Source: Omphiscola glabra (taxonomy: Eukaryota > Mollusca > Gastropoda > Lymnaeidae). From it: a DNA stretch of 64,000 nucleotides. Location: assembly GCA_964017045.1 (NCBI GenBank), contig OZ024807.1, positions 23,134,097-23,198,096 of the forward strand, in the 5' to 3' direction. The position numbers and the translations under genes were made by a program. The notes under the pieces are model-generated. The model had not been told where the DNA came from, ran no database searches, and was given only the letters and a program-made list of their open reading frames with translations. Shown here in pieces: positions 12,601 through 24,200 of this stretch; position 1 is the stretch's first letter; every line of letters starts with the position of its first letter.

Positions 12601-15600
12601 CTTGTCCATTTGTATTTATACCCAGCGAATAAATCTTTTTAAACATAAAGTGTTTTTGATTATGTTTCCTGCTGATCAAAATTCTAGGAAAACAACACTA
12701 GCATATTTGTTTGGCTGTTCAGGCAATGGTAAAGTATTTCCAATTATAGTAAGATGGCATCGTAAGTACTTCTGGCTGTTTTATAAGCAATGTGGTGGGG
12801 GTAACTTTATTCCCATACTTCATTAAAAAAAAATAAAAAAAATAGAATACGTTTCTCAAAAAATGTATAACAATATAGGTAATTGCAACAGGACAAGAGT
12901 CGTTTTGCAAGTGACATTTTTGTTTTCTTTGGAATTCTTATAATTTATGTATTTTCATATATGTGATATGATATGAGTTTCATAAGATTGGATAAATATG
13001 TGACTGGACGTGTAGGAAAGCTGTTCTGGGCAGATTTTAACAAGCCGTCCAAATTATGTTTATGGCCCCGGGCCTTGGCTGCATCAACGTGTTTGATCGT
13101 GTGTAGTACCTTACTCGAATCGTTAAAAATGTATTACGTCATTATGCACATTGCTAAAATGAAGACTGTCGAAACAACCCACACAAATTGAAGTCATTTA
13201 CAAAAGTATACACATTCTCAAAACTGCTTATTTGACTTATGGTAGTTCCTTAAAGAATAAAGATAATAATTTTCAACTGGGGTAACGCCCTTTTATGAAA
13301 AGGTGGGGGGGGGGGGGCGCTGGGTGGGAGAATTATTGTTTAGATCAAATTTAAAGACATCTGTGTCGATATGCCCTTTAATCGCGTATTTTATGCATTA
13401 CTGACATATTTAACGAATTCATACTCAAAATTTAAATATAATTAATTTAATTTTTGGAGCTCTAAACTGAAGGCAATTTTTACAACGCCTACTCCGTTAT
13501 AAAAATGACTTGCTCCAAGCTCCAGATCAGAGCCCCACTTCAAAATAATGTTTAAAACTAGTTGATTTAATTATATGTACATATTCATCATAAAACTATA
13601 CTTTATAAACATTTTTATGTATTAAAAAAATATTCACAGAACCAGTCACGCGATTTCTGGCATGCTGCACGAGACTACTACGACAAGTATTTTCCTCTAC
13701 AACTGGACAGTGAGCTGTACTACACAGTTAACTTCACGCTGGACACAGATCTTGGTCTGCTCGGGGCTGGACATCACGAATTCCTTCTGGAGGTCGACAA
13801 AGACGACTATTACGGGTCATTGGGATCAGCTTATTTGAATGTAATGCGTATGTGTCACTAAAACTCTATTACATTTTTTACATAAATCACACCTATCAGT
13901 GGGACATCCTTAAAAGCACTTAAAGTGTCGTAAGGATTGATCCTGGTAATCTACAATTGGAGGTCTCAAACTCTAGCACGCAGGCAGGATCCGGCAAAAC
14001 GGGGGTACTTTGCCAGTCCCGCCTTGCAGGTCATTGCAGTAACTATGAAACCGGACATTGACCATATCATGAAGATAAATGAAGGTCAATAAATTATATT
14101 TAAATACCTGTACTTTTTTTTTTAATAAATACCTCTTCATTTATAAAAAAAAAAAAAAAAACAGCACGGAAGGCCAAAATTAACCAGAAATCATCATTTT
14201 CATGCGTGAAATGCAGACGAGATGTCACACCAGGATTGGCCTAGTGAGCCACTCGTCGAAGTGTAGGACTACAATACAGCTACTCCATCGTCTCGTGAAG
14301 ACGGAAGGATGCCATATTATATTACATATATATAAATATATGTTTTTAATTTTTTTTGTTTTTTTTTGTTTAATTATTATAAGTTTTCCTCTCTTAAATA
14401 ATAGAAATTAATTCATTTAACTTAGTTTCTTTTCATACCATATTCAAGACGCAAAATGTCTTAGAGCAGTGAATCCTTTTCTGATAAAAAATGTTTAAGG
14501 ACCTTTGATCTAGATTAACAATCTAAATGATAATCTTTTTGGTTAAAAACATTGTAACACTATGCTATGCGTGTGAATGCACTTTTAATTCAGAAACTGT
14601 CCAAGCGCACATCAACAAGATAGTTACGCCATAGTTTGCTTGTGAGGTTTGTTTAAAAAAAACAACAAAAAAACAAAAACAAAAAAAACCCAAAAAAAGC
14701 CGAAAGAAAAAAAAATTAAAAAATTAAGTATATAAAAAAAATGTCCATCAAATGTTTTCAAGAAAGCTTAGGTTTGTTTTATTATTAGTCCAGATCTGAA
14801 ATGTTAATTTGAAAAAAAAATAAATAAAATTAAGACAAACAAAACTATATACATGTTGCTAACGTTCATACTTTGTTGGTGGAATAGAACAAGTCGCACG
14901 TATTCTGTAGCTAAGTCTATGATAACGAAATAACGGTTCCATACATGTCAAATCATTATCAAATGAGTAGGTAACTAAATAAATCATTGAGTTACTTGGT
15001 GCAACTAATCACTGGTACTTTATTTTAATAACTCTGAATAAGTGCAATACATTACAACTTCTTTTATAGTACAGGATATCTAGATATGTTTATTTATGTG
15101 TTGATAAATGATATCACATGTTGTCCACACATTATCACACAATTGATTGTCGCACATAAACATAAGACCATCATTTCAACATGGCTGTATACCCTCGTCC
15201 GTTATATCTTTATCTTGCTATTGTCTCCACTTATTCTAACCAACCTTAAAGTAGAACACACAAAGTTATACTGCTATACATGCATAATTATTATTATTTT
15301 TTTTTTAATGTACCCAGCTGACCCTGTTAACCCTGAGTGTGACTACCCGGTCATGTCACACAACTCAACTGAACTCGTGGTCAAGTGTAGGACATCTTTA
15401 GTTTCTCCAGAACTTGTTTGTGATTTCAACATTAAAACTGATGTAAGTATGGTTGTTTATTATTATGTTCATGTGTTCAGAGTTCATTGACGCTGCCTCT
15501 TTGTGTGTAACGTGATGTCAACTCTTATGTAGCATACAGATAATCATACATAAAATAATCTCATCAAAAGAAACATAAACAAAGTAGTCAGGGTTTACGA

Positions 15601-18600
15601 ATTTGAAGGATTGCTTATCGTATTTCAATATTCATAAATGCAAGTCTCAATCAACAGGATTTGCTGGTCAATGTCACCGGAGAAGTCAGCTACGCCACAT
15701 CAGTAGATCCGAACTCAAGCCCCACGGATTACCTCTCCGAGTGTACACTATACGTCGGCCTCAGTCAGCTCGGACCAGGTTCACATGAGTTCCAGGTGGT
15801 CATGTACACAAACAGTTCCTATGACAACAGCACACGAGTCACCGGACACTTTACGTCACCGTATCTGTTGAGTGAGTATCCTGTAGATAACGTGAATGCC
15901 CCGACGACTCAGCTACTTAGTTCACAGTGAATGCAAATCAGCACATTGCATCAGCATGTCGTCTTTAAACTTGTAATGTAATTATTGAATTTAGGCCAAC
16001 TATTTTTAAACGATTCAGTAGTGATATTTAATAAATAAGCACATTGTTCAATACTGGTATATGAACTCTTGACCTCTACATTGTTTTAACTCTAAAATAA
16101 GTTATCATATTTTATGAACTCTTTTTTTTTTTAAATTAAACGCTATGTGCTAAAAAAATATAAAAATTGCAAAGTTATTCCATCTTCCGGCAGTAACAAG
16201 GCGACTATTTAAACTTCCTAAATATATTATATTTCTCGATGTATTTTCATGTGTCCTGTCTGCTGAATAGGGCTCTCAGCCGAAAGTTTCTTATTTAAGG
16301 TCTCGTATTTTAATTCAATCTTACATACACCTTGTTGAACTATTTCATTCACACAGTTTTGAACGCAGCCCTTCATTTATTAAAGTTAAATCTATACTAT
16401 CACGTATTACAAAAAAGTGAGGCAATTATATATGTTAACATTTTATTGAACTTTGAAATAGTAGTTGAATCCAACACCAACTTCGAATGTTACTATCTTT
16501 CCCAGCACTGCCTACAGTAAGTCTCAGTGATGACTGTCTTGCACTTGCTAAAAGCCTTTACGCCAAAACCTGGACCGTTGTGTCGTGTACCTGCCTTCTA
16601 AGCAATAAGGGTCACCCTCAAGGATCGATCACGTGGACGGTCAACCACAAGATACTTTACGTTGATACCGTCCTTGCTCATTTCAGTGATTTTAGTAAGT
16701 GAATTTTTAAGTAAGGGATGTGTTGTTTTGCGTGTTAAATAATGTGTACTTTAGGCACACTTACTAAATGTACTTCAGACATACTCATTTAATGTACTTT
16801 AAAATAACACATTGAATGCACTTGAAAAATACAAGTTGAATGTACAATAGCAATATATGTTTATTGTCTCTGGACATAAACATTTAATATACTTCAGATA
16901 TTAAAAAGTATGTACTTTTAAAATAAAAAAATAATGAACTTTAGATATACACAGTTAATGTAATTAAAATATAAAAATGTTAGCCTACTTTCGATAGTTT
17001 GAGGAATATAAAATATTGATTTTATTCCTTACCATTAGACATCGGCATGCATTTGATAACATTTTCTTTTTAAACCAACACTAATATAGTTTTATAGTTT
17101 CCTGATTGGGAAATTGATGTAAAACTCATTTTATTACACGATTTCTCTCCTCAAAAAATATGAAAAGGTCTGTATAATATAATACCCCAATGATGAAATA
17201 ATATGTATACATACACTACGCGATATCAATCTAAGGAGATGTGTTGGTGTTCCCATGAACACAATTTAAATAAATACGTTTACACGAATGCAAAAAAACA
17301 TGGTTTGAGGTCACCAATGATGGTCTTTGCAGTGACAGATTAAAAAACAAAACGTTTTTTTTAGTATGTACAAATACTTAACTGACAAATTATTCTCTTT
17401 ATTGTAATGTTTTTATATGTAATGCAAGCAAAAAATAATATATATAAATGTTTAGGCTAATCAAAATAAAAAAAAATACAAAGAAATCAATAACGCAACA
17501 TTAAATAATTAAATTCCCTATACAAAACATTTGTTTGAGCTCTAAACGTGTTTGATACCTCTTCATTTCACAGTAAACAACGTAACATATGAATGTAACC
17601 CAAAAAGCCCGCTGCAAAACAATATACCCGGTATGCAGCTAAAGATAGAAGTACCACGTAAGTGTGATTTAAACCGATGAAAAATGTATCAAATATGAAA
17701 TTCAATTGGCAATAAAGAACAGTCCATTGATAAATAATACAATCTCCAAAGAATTTAGAACTACAAAAATAAAACAAGGATATATCCAATCGAAAAAGAA
17801 ATTCATAATGAGTAAGGAAGCATTCTGAAAAGTATGATGCATTTAGCCATCTAGTAAAGTACGAAATAAATAATGTGTGTGAGGAAAGCAAATGAACGTT
17901 AAATCATTAAATAGCACGTCTTTTTTTTTTTTTTTATTACAAAGGCAACCCATACATCGCATCATTTACCGCCAACTCAACGACTACCAACATTACTGCA
18001 GCCGTCAACACGACCATCAACTTCAGATGTGACGCCGACGGCTTTCCTGCACCGGTGATACTCTTTGGGAGAAATGGCTCAGAGTCTATAGCAACGAAGA
18101 GTGGGAAGATCATAGCAACACCTATAAAAGGATGCATGGATGCTGGCTTGTATTGCTGTAAGGTGGAGAATTCAACCAAAGAGTTCATGACAAGAAAGTG
18201 CATAACGGTGTATGTCGCGTGTAGGTAAACATTACATATCATATTTGCATATCTATGGGCTCTAAGCGGTGGACTTGTATTTTTAAAAAAAAAATATTTT
18301 AAACAACAACAATTTTGATTTAGATTTTTACATTATGTTTTAAAACCTGTATGCTTCTAATGGGGTATATGTTAAGTATTTTGGCATGTTCTCAAAGATG
18401 TATATGTGTACGGTAAAATCATTGTTTCCAATTATCACTTTTTTTTTTTTTTTAAATCTTTTTTTTTTTTTTTGGTGGATAAAATACAAAATAAGCTTTC
18501 CTTAAAAGTAGACATATATAAAGAGCAAATTATAAAACGAAAAGTGATCACACAGTTTTGTAAGCTACTTAATTTATTAAAAACTCTTTCAGTTGTAATT

Positions 18601-18749
18601 TCTGCGGATGATGACTTTGAACGATTGAACTATAGTATGTGCTGATTGCTTCTTTATTATGATAATGTTTTCATTGATGTCATCTCACCTCCATGGGCCG
18701 CATTTTTGTTATACGTCTTCACTTCTAATTCCCTGTGATAATTAATATG

Positions 18750-18816
<67 letters not shown>

Positions 18817-19505
18817 TCATTTATGTATGTCATATTAAAATGATGACCTCTCCAACAATGATTGCAGGTCCGTTAGTGCCGCAGAATAACTATACAATCA
18901 ACGTGAACTCACTTCCTGGCAAAGACTTGAACGTCACAATCCCTGTCCTGGGGTATCCAGGGCCGACACACTACACTTTAACACGTACGGACAGGACACA
19001 CGAGATCATCGACCACATCTTTTTCACGTTTAACTTCTTTGAAGAGACACCGCCTAATGGCGACATTGAACTAACAGTTCCGAGACTACAAGAAGCTAAT
19101 TTCACCGGCTACAAGCTAATGTTTGGTAACGGGCTAGGATCTGATCAGAATGTATCATTTGCTATACACAGAGGTAAAATTGTAATTTAAAATATGCGTT
19201 TCTCTAATTTTCGTTAGTGTTTACGCACATGCTCCTGATGGGCCTATTTGAAGGCTAGTCTTTAGTTCTGATCCTACATCGTCATCAAATCAAGAACAAT
19301 TGTCCCTACGCTAAAGATGAAATTCAGTTTTTTAAGCGAACCAATTTTAAGTAACACGATTCTTCTAAAATAATAATGCAAATGGGAAAATGCATTTTTA
19401 ATGTTAATAAAGCATGCTTTGGCTCAAACAATAAAAAATAGACATTCACTTTTGTAATTGTTTCATGATAAAACAATAATTATTTACAAATTGTATCATA
19501 ATAAT

Positions 19506-19537
<32 letters not shown>

Positions 19538-19956
19538 TATATGTATAAATATGTATATATATATTCAATACTTTTACAGTTCTCAATCCGTTTCAGAACA
19601 AACACCAGACACCGACTATGTAACGAAACGAAATATCGCTTTAGGCTGCGCAGGAGGTGTAGTAGGACTTATAATAATCGTTGCCATTTGTATTGTACTT
19701 GTGAAAAAGGGTGAGTGATAGATGACGTGTGACTGGTGATTAAAATTAAGATAAATGTCATGCCTTCTTCAGCTGCCCATCCAATAGTAAAATCAACGTT
19801 GCCAACATCACCATAATATTATTGAATGCAACAGTCATGATGTTCAATTATTTCTCAACAAATATTTTTTTTTACAAACTCTCTACAGGTCGGCTGGCAA
19901 AATTAAGAAGAAACAACACAAGCTCTGATGAAGAAAAATTTACAAATGTCTATTGA
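9624..19956 (+). CDS. Gene B: 700-residue Ig-superfamily type I membrane protein, 12 exons
   Basis: Exons: 9624..9690, 10312..10644, 11714..11832, 13640..13847, 15318..15442, 15658..15871, 16506..16694, 17574..17657, 17945..18220, 18868..19173, 19597..19710, 19889..19956. They total 2103 bases and give one uninterrupted frame; every join keeps phase. Order: signal peptide (about 1-22, MFCLNFKTICLIVLVYFLF), N-terminal module (24-133), two related two-exon modules (134-242, 243-355), a C-rich Ig module over two exons (356-446), an Ig module with a CC pair (447-538), a Cys-poor Ig module (539-640), membrane span (about 654-676) followed by KK, and a 24-residue tail ending in Tyr. Many N-x-S/T sites mark residues before the span as extracellular. 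Modules are bounded by phase-1 introns, the classic shuffling arrangement. Paralogue C faces it. Likely a cell-surface recognition or adhesion receptor; ligand unknown. No ITIM or ITAM is present. Start chosen because the first exon alone gives a signal peptide and the right phase. Confidence 0.85.
10312..10644 (+). CDS. Gene B exon 2: N-terminal Cys-rich module
   Basis: 111 residues in one exon. It begins LCKTCNIEKS, contains WRAYNNITHTSLTLYTCE and ends CYTPNVY. Exon 2 of gene C (32432-32764) has exactly the same length, 333 bases, and matching WRA..TSLT.Y.C and C.TP blocks. This looks like a V/C-like Ig fold, but no standard profile match can be claimed by eye. Confidence 0.8.
10679..10935 (+). 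repeat. Direct duplication of about 120-135 bp in gene B intron 2
   Basis: TTGTATCTTTGGTC..AAACATAAATGAGTAA..CAGTGGTTCTAATTCA..AGGCG occurs near 10679-10790 and again near 10812-10930 with substitutions. The CAGTGGTTCTAAATC block resembles the end of a hAT MITE such as the one at 27131. Confidence 0.5.
11714..13847 (+). CDS. Gene B exons 3-4: two-exon beta-sandwich module 2
   Basis: 11714..11832 gives ADVIDPRCEVPTL and VQLNCRA; 13640..13847 gives YYTVNFTLDTDLGLLGAGHH. The internal intron is phase 0 (donor AAT|GTCAGT, a weaker form). The same split is found in module 3 of this gene and in both modules of gene C, so modules 2 and 3 arose by duplication. Confidence 0.8.
12010..12140. mobile_element. 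Small inverted-repeat (MITE-like) element in gene B intron 3
   Basis: GCCATTACAGACCTGTTTAC near 12003-12023 is matched in inverted form by GTAAACAGGTCTG near 12131-12143. The 13-base inner part CAGACCTGTTTAC is perfect. No target duplication was confirmed. Confidence 0.4.
14175..14345 (+). mobile_element. LINE 3' fragment (same family as 56.0-57.5 kb)
   Basis: CGTGAAATGCAGACGAGATG..GGATTGGCCTAGTGAGCCACTCG..CTCGTGAAGACGGAAGGATGCCAT parallels the end of the large LINE (codons for the CVTC..H..C tail, then CTCGTGGACGGAAAGATGCCAT). Only the last ~170 bases were inserted, and the copy ends in an AT-rich microsatellite. It lies in gene B intron 4. Confidence 0.7.
15318..15871 (+). CDS. Gene B exons 5-6: two-exon beta-sandwich module 3
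   Basis: 15318..15442 encodes PDPVNPECDYPV and VVKCRTSLVSPEL; 15658..15871 encodes NVTGEVSYATSVD and LSQLGPGSHEFQVVMYTNSS. Phase 0 in the middle, phase 1 at both outer ends. The G-x-G-x-H-x-F block is shared with module 2. In gene C the equivalent exons are 28543-28667 and 27550-27757. Confidence 0.82.
16506..17657 (+). CDS. Gene B exons 7-8: Ig module 4
   Basis: 16506..16694 (189 bases) encodes LPTVSLSDDCLALA, VVSCTCLLSN and the strand-C-like SITWTVN. 17574..17657 (84 bases) encodes NNVTYECNP, the F-strand Y-x-C block. Both lengths are identical in gene C. The split between the two Ig cysteines is a phase-1 intron. Confidence 0.82.
17945..19173 (+). CDS. Gene B exons 9-10: membrane-proximal Ig pair
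   Basis: Exon 9 (276 bases) encodes an Ig module with INFRCDADGFPAP, the double cysteine GLYCCKVENS and a late KC. Its donor T|GTAGGT joins GT of exon 10 to give Cys. Exon 10 (306 bases) is an I-set-like module with VLGYPGPTHYTL and ANFTGYKLMFGNGLG; its core strands lack the canonical cysteine pair. This pair is present twice in gene C. Confidence 0.82.
18755..18822. repeat. (AT)n microsatellite in gene B intron 9
   Basis: A near-uninterrupted TA run with two TGTA interruptions, just before exon 10. Confidence 0.8.
19597..19956 (+). CDS. Gene B exons 11-12: membrane span and cytoplasmic tail
   Basis: 19597..19710 encodes QTPDTDYVTKR and the span ALGCAGGVVGLIIIVAICIV, then KKG. 19889..19956 encodes RLAKLRRNNTSSDEEKF..NVY and TGA at 19954-19956. 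The tail is basic, then Ser/Asp/Glu-rich. The ending VY could be a short docking motif, but this is only a suggestion. Confidence 0.85.
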
Positions 19957-19990
19957 GCCTGTTTTATGCTTTTAATGCATTTGAAAGTAT

Positions 19991-19996
19991 AATAAA
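19991..19996 (+). terminator. Poly(A) signal of gene B
   Basis: AATAAA lies 35 bases after the stop codon at 19956, giving a very short 3' UTR. Confidence 0.55.
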
Positions 19997-20494
19997 ATTA
20001 GAGATTAAAAGACAAATCTTATTTTAAAACAGTATGTGTTGTCTCTGTTATCCTTTTCATTTGATTCGGTATACTTCCGTTATTGATGAGTTTTTGTACA
20101 AGTATTTTAACACTAATTTCACTTCCTTTATTTAGTTTTCTTTTTATGGTTTTCATTTTTTTCCCTTCAGTTAATTAAATAAGAACAATAAAACAAAACG
20201 TTTGCATCCAAATATGTTCAGAAATATGATATATGTTTATTTTCGAGAGTTCCGATAAGGTTAATTTCGATCCAAAGTAACTATTATTAAATGTGCAGTT
20301 GCATGGCAATGCATTCATATGAACCACAACAAAGACTTGTAAATTAAATGACATATTTAATTATGCAATATATAATATGTTAACGGTTATGTCCATCTTT
20401 GAAAGAAAGAAAAATTCAGCGGAGGAGCAGCATCACGAGGAGGCACTGCAATGTGTGAGGACTGCTGAATGTTCAATGGTGTTAACTTTTAGAA

Positions 20495-20507
20495 TTTATT
20501 TTTTATT
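20495..20507 (-). terminator. Possible poly(A) signals of gene C
   Basis: Two TTTATT motifs on the plus strand, that is AATAAA on the minus strand, lie about 150 bases after the gene C stop at 20653. Genes B and C would end about 500 bases apart. Confidence 0.45.
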
Positions 20508-20652
20508 GAAAAAAAAAAGACAACTGGTCCTTTAAAAATGAACCATGTACTTTATAGATTATAAACCAGCATTATAAAGATCTTACATGATCATTTAGCT
20601 AGCCACAAAACAGGTATGATCTGATCAAACTTGTGAAGTATGAAACACAATA

Positions 20653-21280
20653 TTAAGATTTTTCACTGAATTTATTGAGTTCAGCATCGTTGCTCACATC
20701 CTTCCGTTTACACAAACCTAAGGATATAAAGACAAGTATCCTTTCAGTAACACTAATAATATAGGTGTTAATAATGTATACTATATATTTAAACATCATC
20801 AACAGTGGCGCTACAGCCCATGTATGGCCCTGACCTGCTCCATTACATCCTTCCTTTCGGATCGATCCACGGCTTTCCGCTTACATGCGCGAACACCAAA
20901 CTGGTGTAAGTCTTTATCTACATCGTAGATCCATATCAGTCTTTGTAGACTGGTGAGCCTTCTGCCCCTTGGTTTTCAGCCAGTATATCTTTTTTTGCTG
21001 CTCTACAATCCAGCATTCTTTCAATATTTCCTGTACAGCACAGTCTGACTTTATTTATTTATTTATATGTATTCATAATCGAATTCATGAATACAATTTA
21101 AATGCCATAAAAGGCGAATAAAAAGCGTTTAAAATGCATTATTCGTTGTTGTAAATAGCTTACCTTTTTTTACAAGAACAATCAAGACAACGATTGCACA
21201 GATCACAGCTACGACTCCACACGAGACACCAATTGCTATATCCCTCATTTTAGAACCACTGCCACTATCATTTGATTTCT
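20653..21280 (-). CDS. Gene C exons 13-14: membrane span and tail
   Basis: 21280..21164 encodes KSNDSGSGSKMRD and the span IAIGVSCGVVAVICAIVVLI, then VLVKKG. 20717..20653 encodes LCKRKDVSNDAELNKFSEKS and TAA. The span ends in LVKKG exactly as in gene B. Confidence 0.82.
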
Positions 21281-24200
21281 CTATAGATAAAAAATTATAA
21301 TTAACACCCACAGCAATAAAGTGTAAAATCAAGAATATTTTAGGAAGAGCAATTTATATTGTGTTAAAAATCTAATGTTTGGTTTAATAAAATAGGATCA
21401 AAGCAAAAAGATCCAACAATAAAAGACACATGACACAGTTTTATGTTAAGAGATTCATTTTTGAAGGCGTATTTTTGAACTGGAGATATCCATTTCACAA
21501 ATGTTTGTTTCTTTCTTTCCCGGAGTCATATTTTTGTTACAGATGGGGCATTTGGGTATATTTGACCGTAACCTTAATGACTCATTTCCTCTACGATCCC
21601 CGTTAACGGCCCTGTCATGACGCGTAACTAAACCTCATTAACGCCATTTAGAAAAGCTCTTATTATTACTTGGTTCTATAGTTTAAAATAGTAATATAAT
21701 ACAAAGAATTTCGATCAATATCGTCTGAAGGAAAATATAAAAGAATATATCAAATCCTATAAAGAAAATGTTGCTGTAGGCCTCTAGCTGACATGTGCAT
21801 TTCAATCGTATCCGGAAATTTGATCGAAAGAAATTTGGTCGACGGAAAATTGATCGACGGAAATTTGATCGAACGGAAATTTGGTCGAATCGTTTTTTTT
21901 TTAATTTATGCGTTAAAATTGTGCGTCAAATTTCTTTTTTAACGCATTATTTTGTTTTACTAAATAGTATAGTGCGTTCAAAAAGAAAGTTGACGAAAAT
22001 TTTAACGTCTGGACTGAAAAAAAAAAGATTCGACCAAATTTCCGTTCGATCAAATTACCGTCGATCAATTTTCCGTCGACGAAATTTCTTTCGATCAAAT
22101 TTCCGGTAACCCATTTCAATATCGTGCTTTTTTCCAACCCAGCTTTCCCATAGTCTGCTCAAAAAGTATAAATATTATTAGTTTTATTTCAGATAGTGAA
22201 ATATAATTACATTTCTACACGGACACACTACAGATAGACACACACACACTCACGCATGCACGCACGCGTCATCGCACGCACACATACAATGCACAAACAA
22301 AGAGCGCATTAACAAACCTTTTATGACAGAGAAATATGCATTTTGTTTGTCTCCAACCCCGTTTCCGATCGCAAGTGTGTAGTTGGCAAAGTCGTCAGCT
22401 TGACGGGTGGGCATTTCCAACACGATACTCCCATATGGCATCACCAGCTCTGTGTAGGTAACAACATACCGACTAGGACTAATCACATCTCGTCCGTTGT
22501 CTGCTGTCTTAATTAAAATAAACTCATTTGGTGCGGGGTAACCGTAGACTGAGATCGTCAGATTAACTGTATCTCCTTGGTGCGCAATGATACTTGTGCG
22601 CGTTTTATTCTCAAGTGTCTGAGGACCTAGATAAATACAACGTGAGACATAAACATGTTGTAAAAATAATTATAAAGAAAAAGAAAACAACAATAGTGTA
22701 TACTTCACGGATAGCCACAATTAGTTTAGTAAAATCGTAGTATGTAAACTACTTTTTTTGAAAGGTATAATTCATTAAATAGTGCATGTAATTGTAATGC
22801 TTTATATTAGTGTTAAACTTCTTAAATTATGTAATTAACAATTTTAATTAATGCAATTTTAAAAAAAAATTATATTTATTTTAAATTTGCGTTCAAGTCA
22901 TTGTTTCGGATACACCTGTAAAAGGTAATGTTCAATTCAGTTCAGCAAACTTGTATTATGAATTAAAAACTCTGAGGGTAAATAATAGTTATTTTAAATA
23001 TAATCCCTAAATAAATGCATTACTTACATCTTACAAATACAGACAAGCATTCGTTGTCTACTTGATATAATGTCTTGTTTTTAATTTTACAACAATACGC
23101 CCCTGTGTCCAAACAGTCTGTGAAAGGGATCGAAAAAGGAAGACTTCCTTGGATCCTCATGTTGTGTCCCGATTTGTTGACAAAGTAAACCTCTGGAACG
23201 TTAAGGCCCTCTACATCGCATCTGAAGGTCACCGTGTTGTTCATGTCAATTGTTATGTTGGTGGAGCTGGAGTTTGCGGTGAAGGAGGAAATATGTGGAG
23301 TACCTATTAAGAAAAAAATATATTCTAAAGGGGTATAAATGAACTTATTAATGGAAATTTTAAAAATAATGCTATACTAATAATTACTGTCAAGCAGGCA
23401 TACAAAAAGAATAAACGGAAAATACAAGACATTAATTTGGTACAACTAAAGTAAATAGGGCTTTATATTGAATACAATAAAACTACATGTGTACAGACGA
23501 CTCATACATCACAAGGCGCCCGCAGCAAGAAATAATAAAAGTACCTCTTTAGAAACGTTTTGTTATATCCTACATAAGAATTATCATACAGCTTATATGG
23601 CAGCAGATCAACCATTTTATTGTACAATAATTAATTAGTAATTTTTTTTTTACACGCCTGGCAGTAAAACATACCATTGATAACTGAAAACGAGTAATTC
23701 TGTATATCACCAATGCCGTTGCTGAATGCCAATGTGTAGTCGCCGAAATCACCAGCTTGGATGTTAGGCATACTCAGACGAATGCTCCCATAGGGTGGAC
23801 TTACATTGGTGTACGTAACTCTGTATCGTGTAGGAGAGACGGTGTCTTGGAGATTGTGCTCTCTACTGTTTAAAGTGTATTGACTGGGAGCTGGGTAGCC
23901 GTACACCGCTATGGTCAAGCTCACATCTGCTCCATGGTGTACGGTGATATTTATGTGAGTTTGATTTATTGACACCTGTGGACCTAAAACAGTCCATTTA
24001 ATGTAAAATTTTTAGAATTACCTTTGGGATTTATAATTATGTGTGTGCATGTTATGTAATATTATTTTATTTTTCAAAATTGTTCCCGTTAAATGCTTTT
24101 ATTTCAAAAGCATACATTAACCATCTAACATAGAAATTGCGTGAAATTCAGATCTACTAAGTAACCCACGTTGTAAGAAGTTGAATTAATGCAAATTTCA

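Noticed and set aside
17568..18242. Minus-strand frames of 101-107 residues
   Set aside because: Antisense shadows of gene B exons 8 and 9.
21795..22137. Plus and minus Arg/Lys/Phe-rich frames (104 and 74 residues)
   Set aside because: Both translate the arms of the 295-bp palindrome; mirrored content shows it is not coding.
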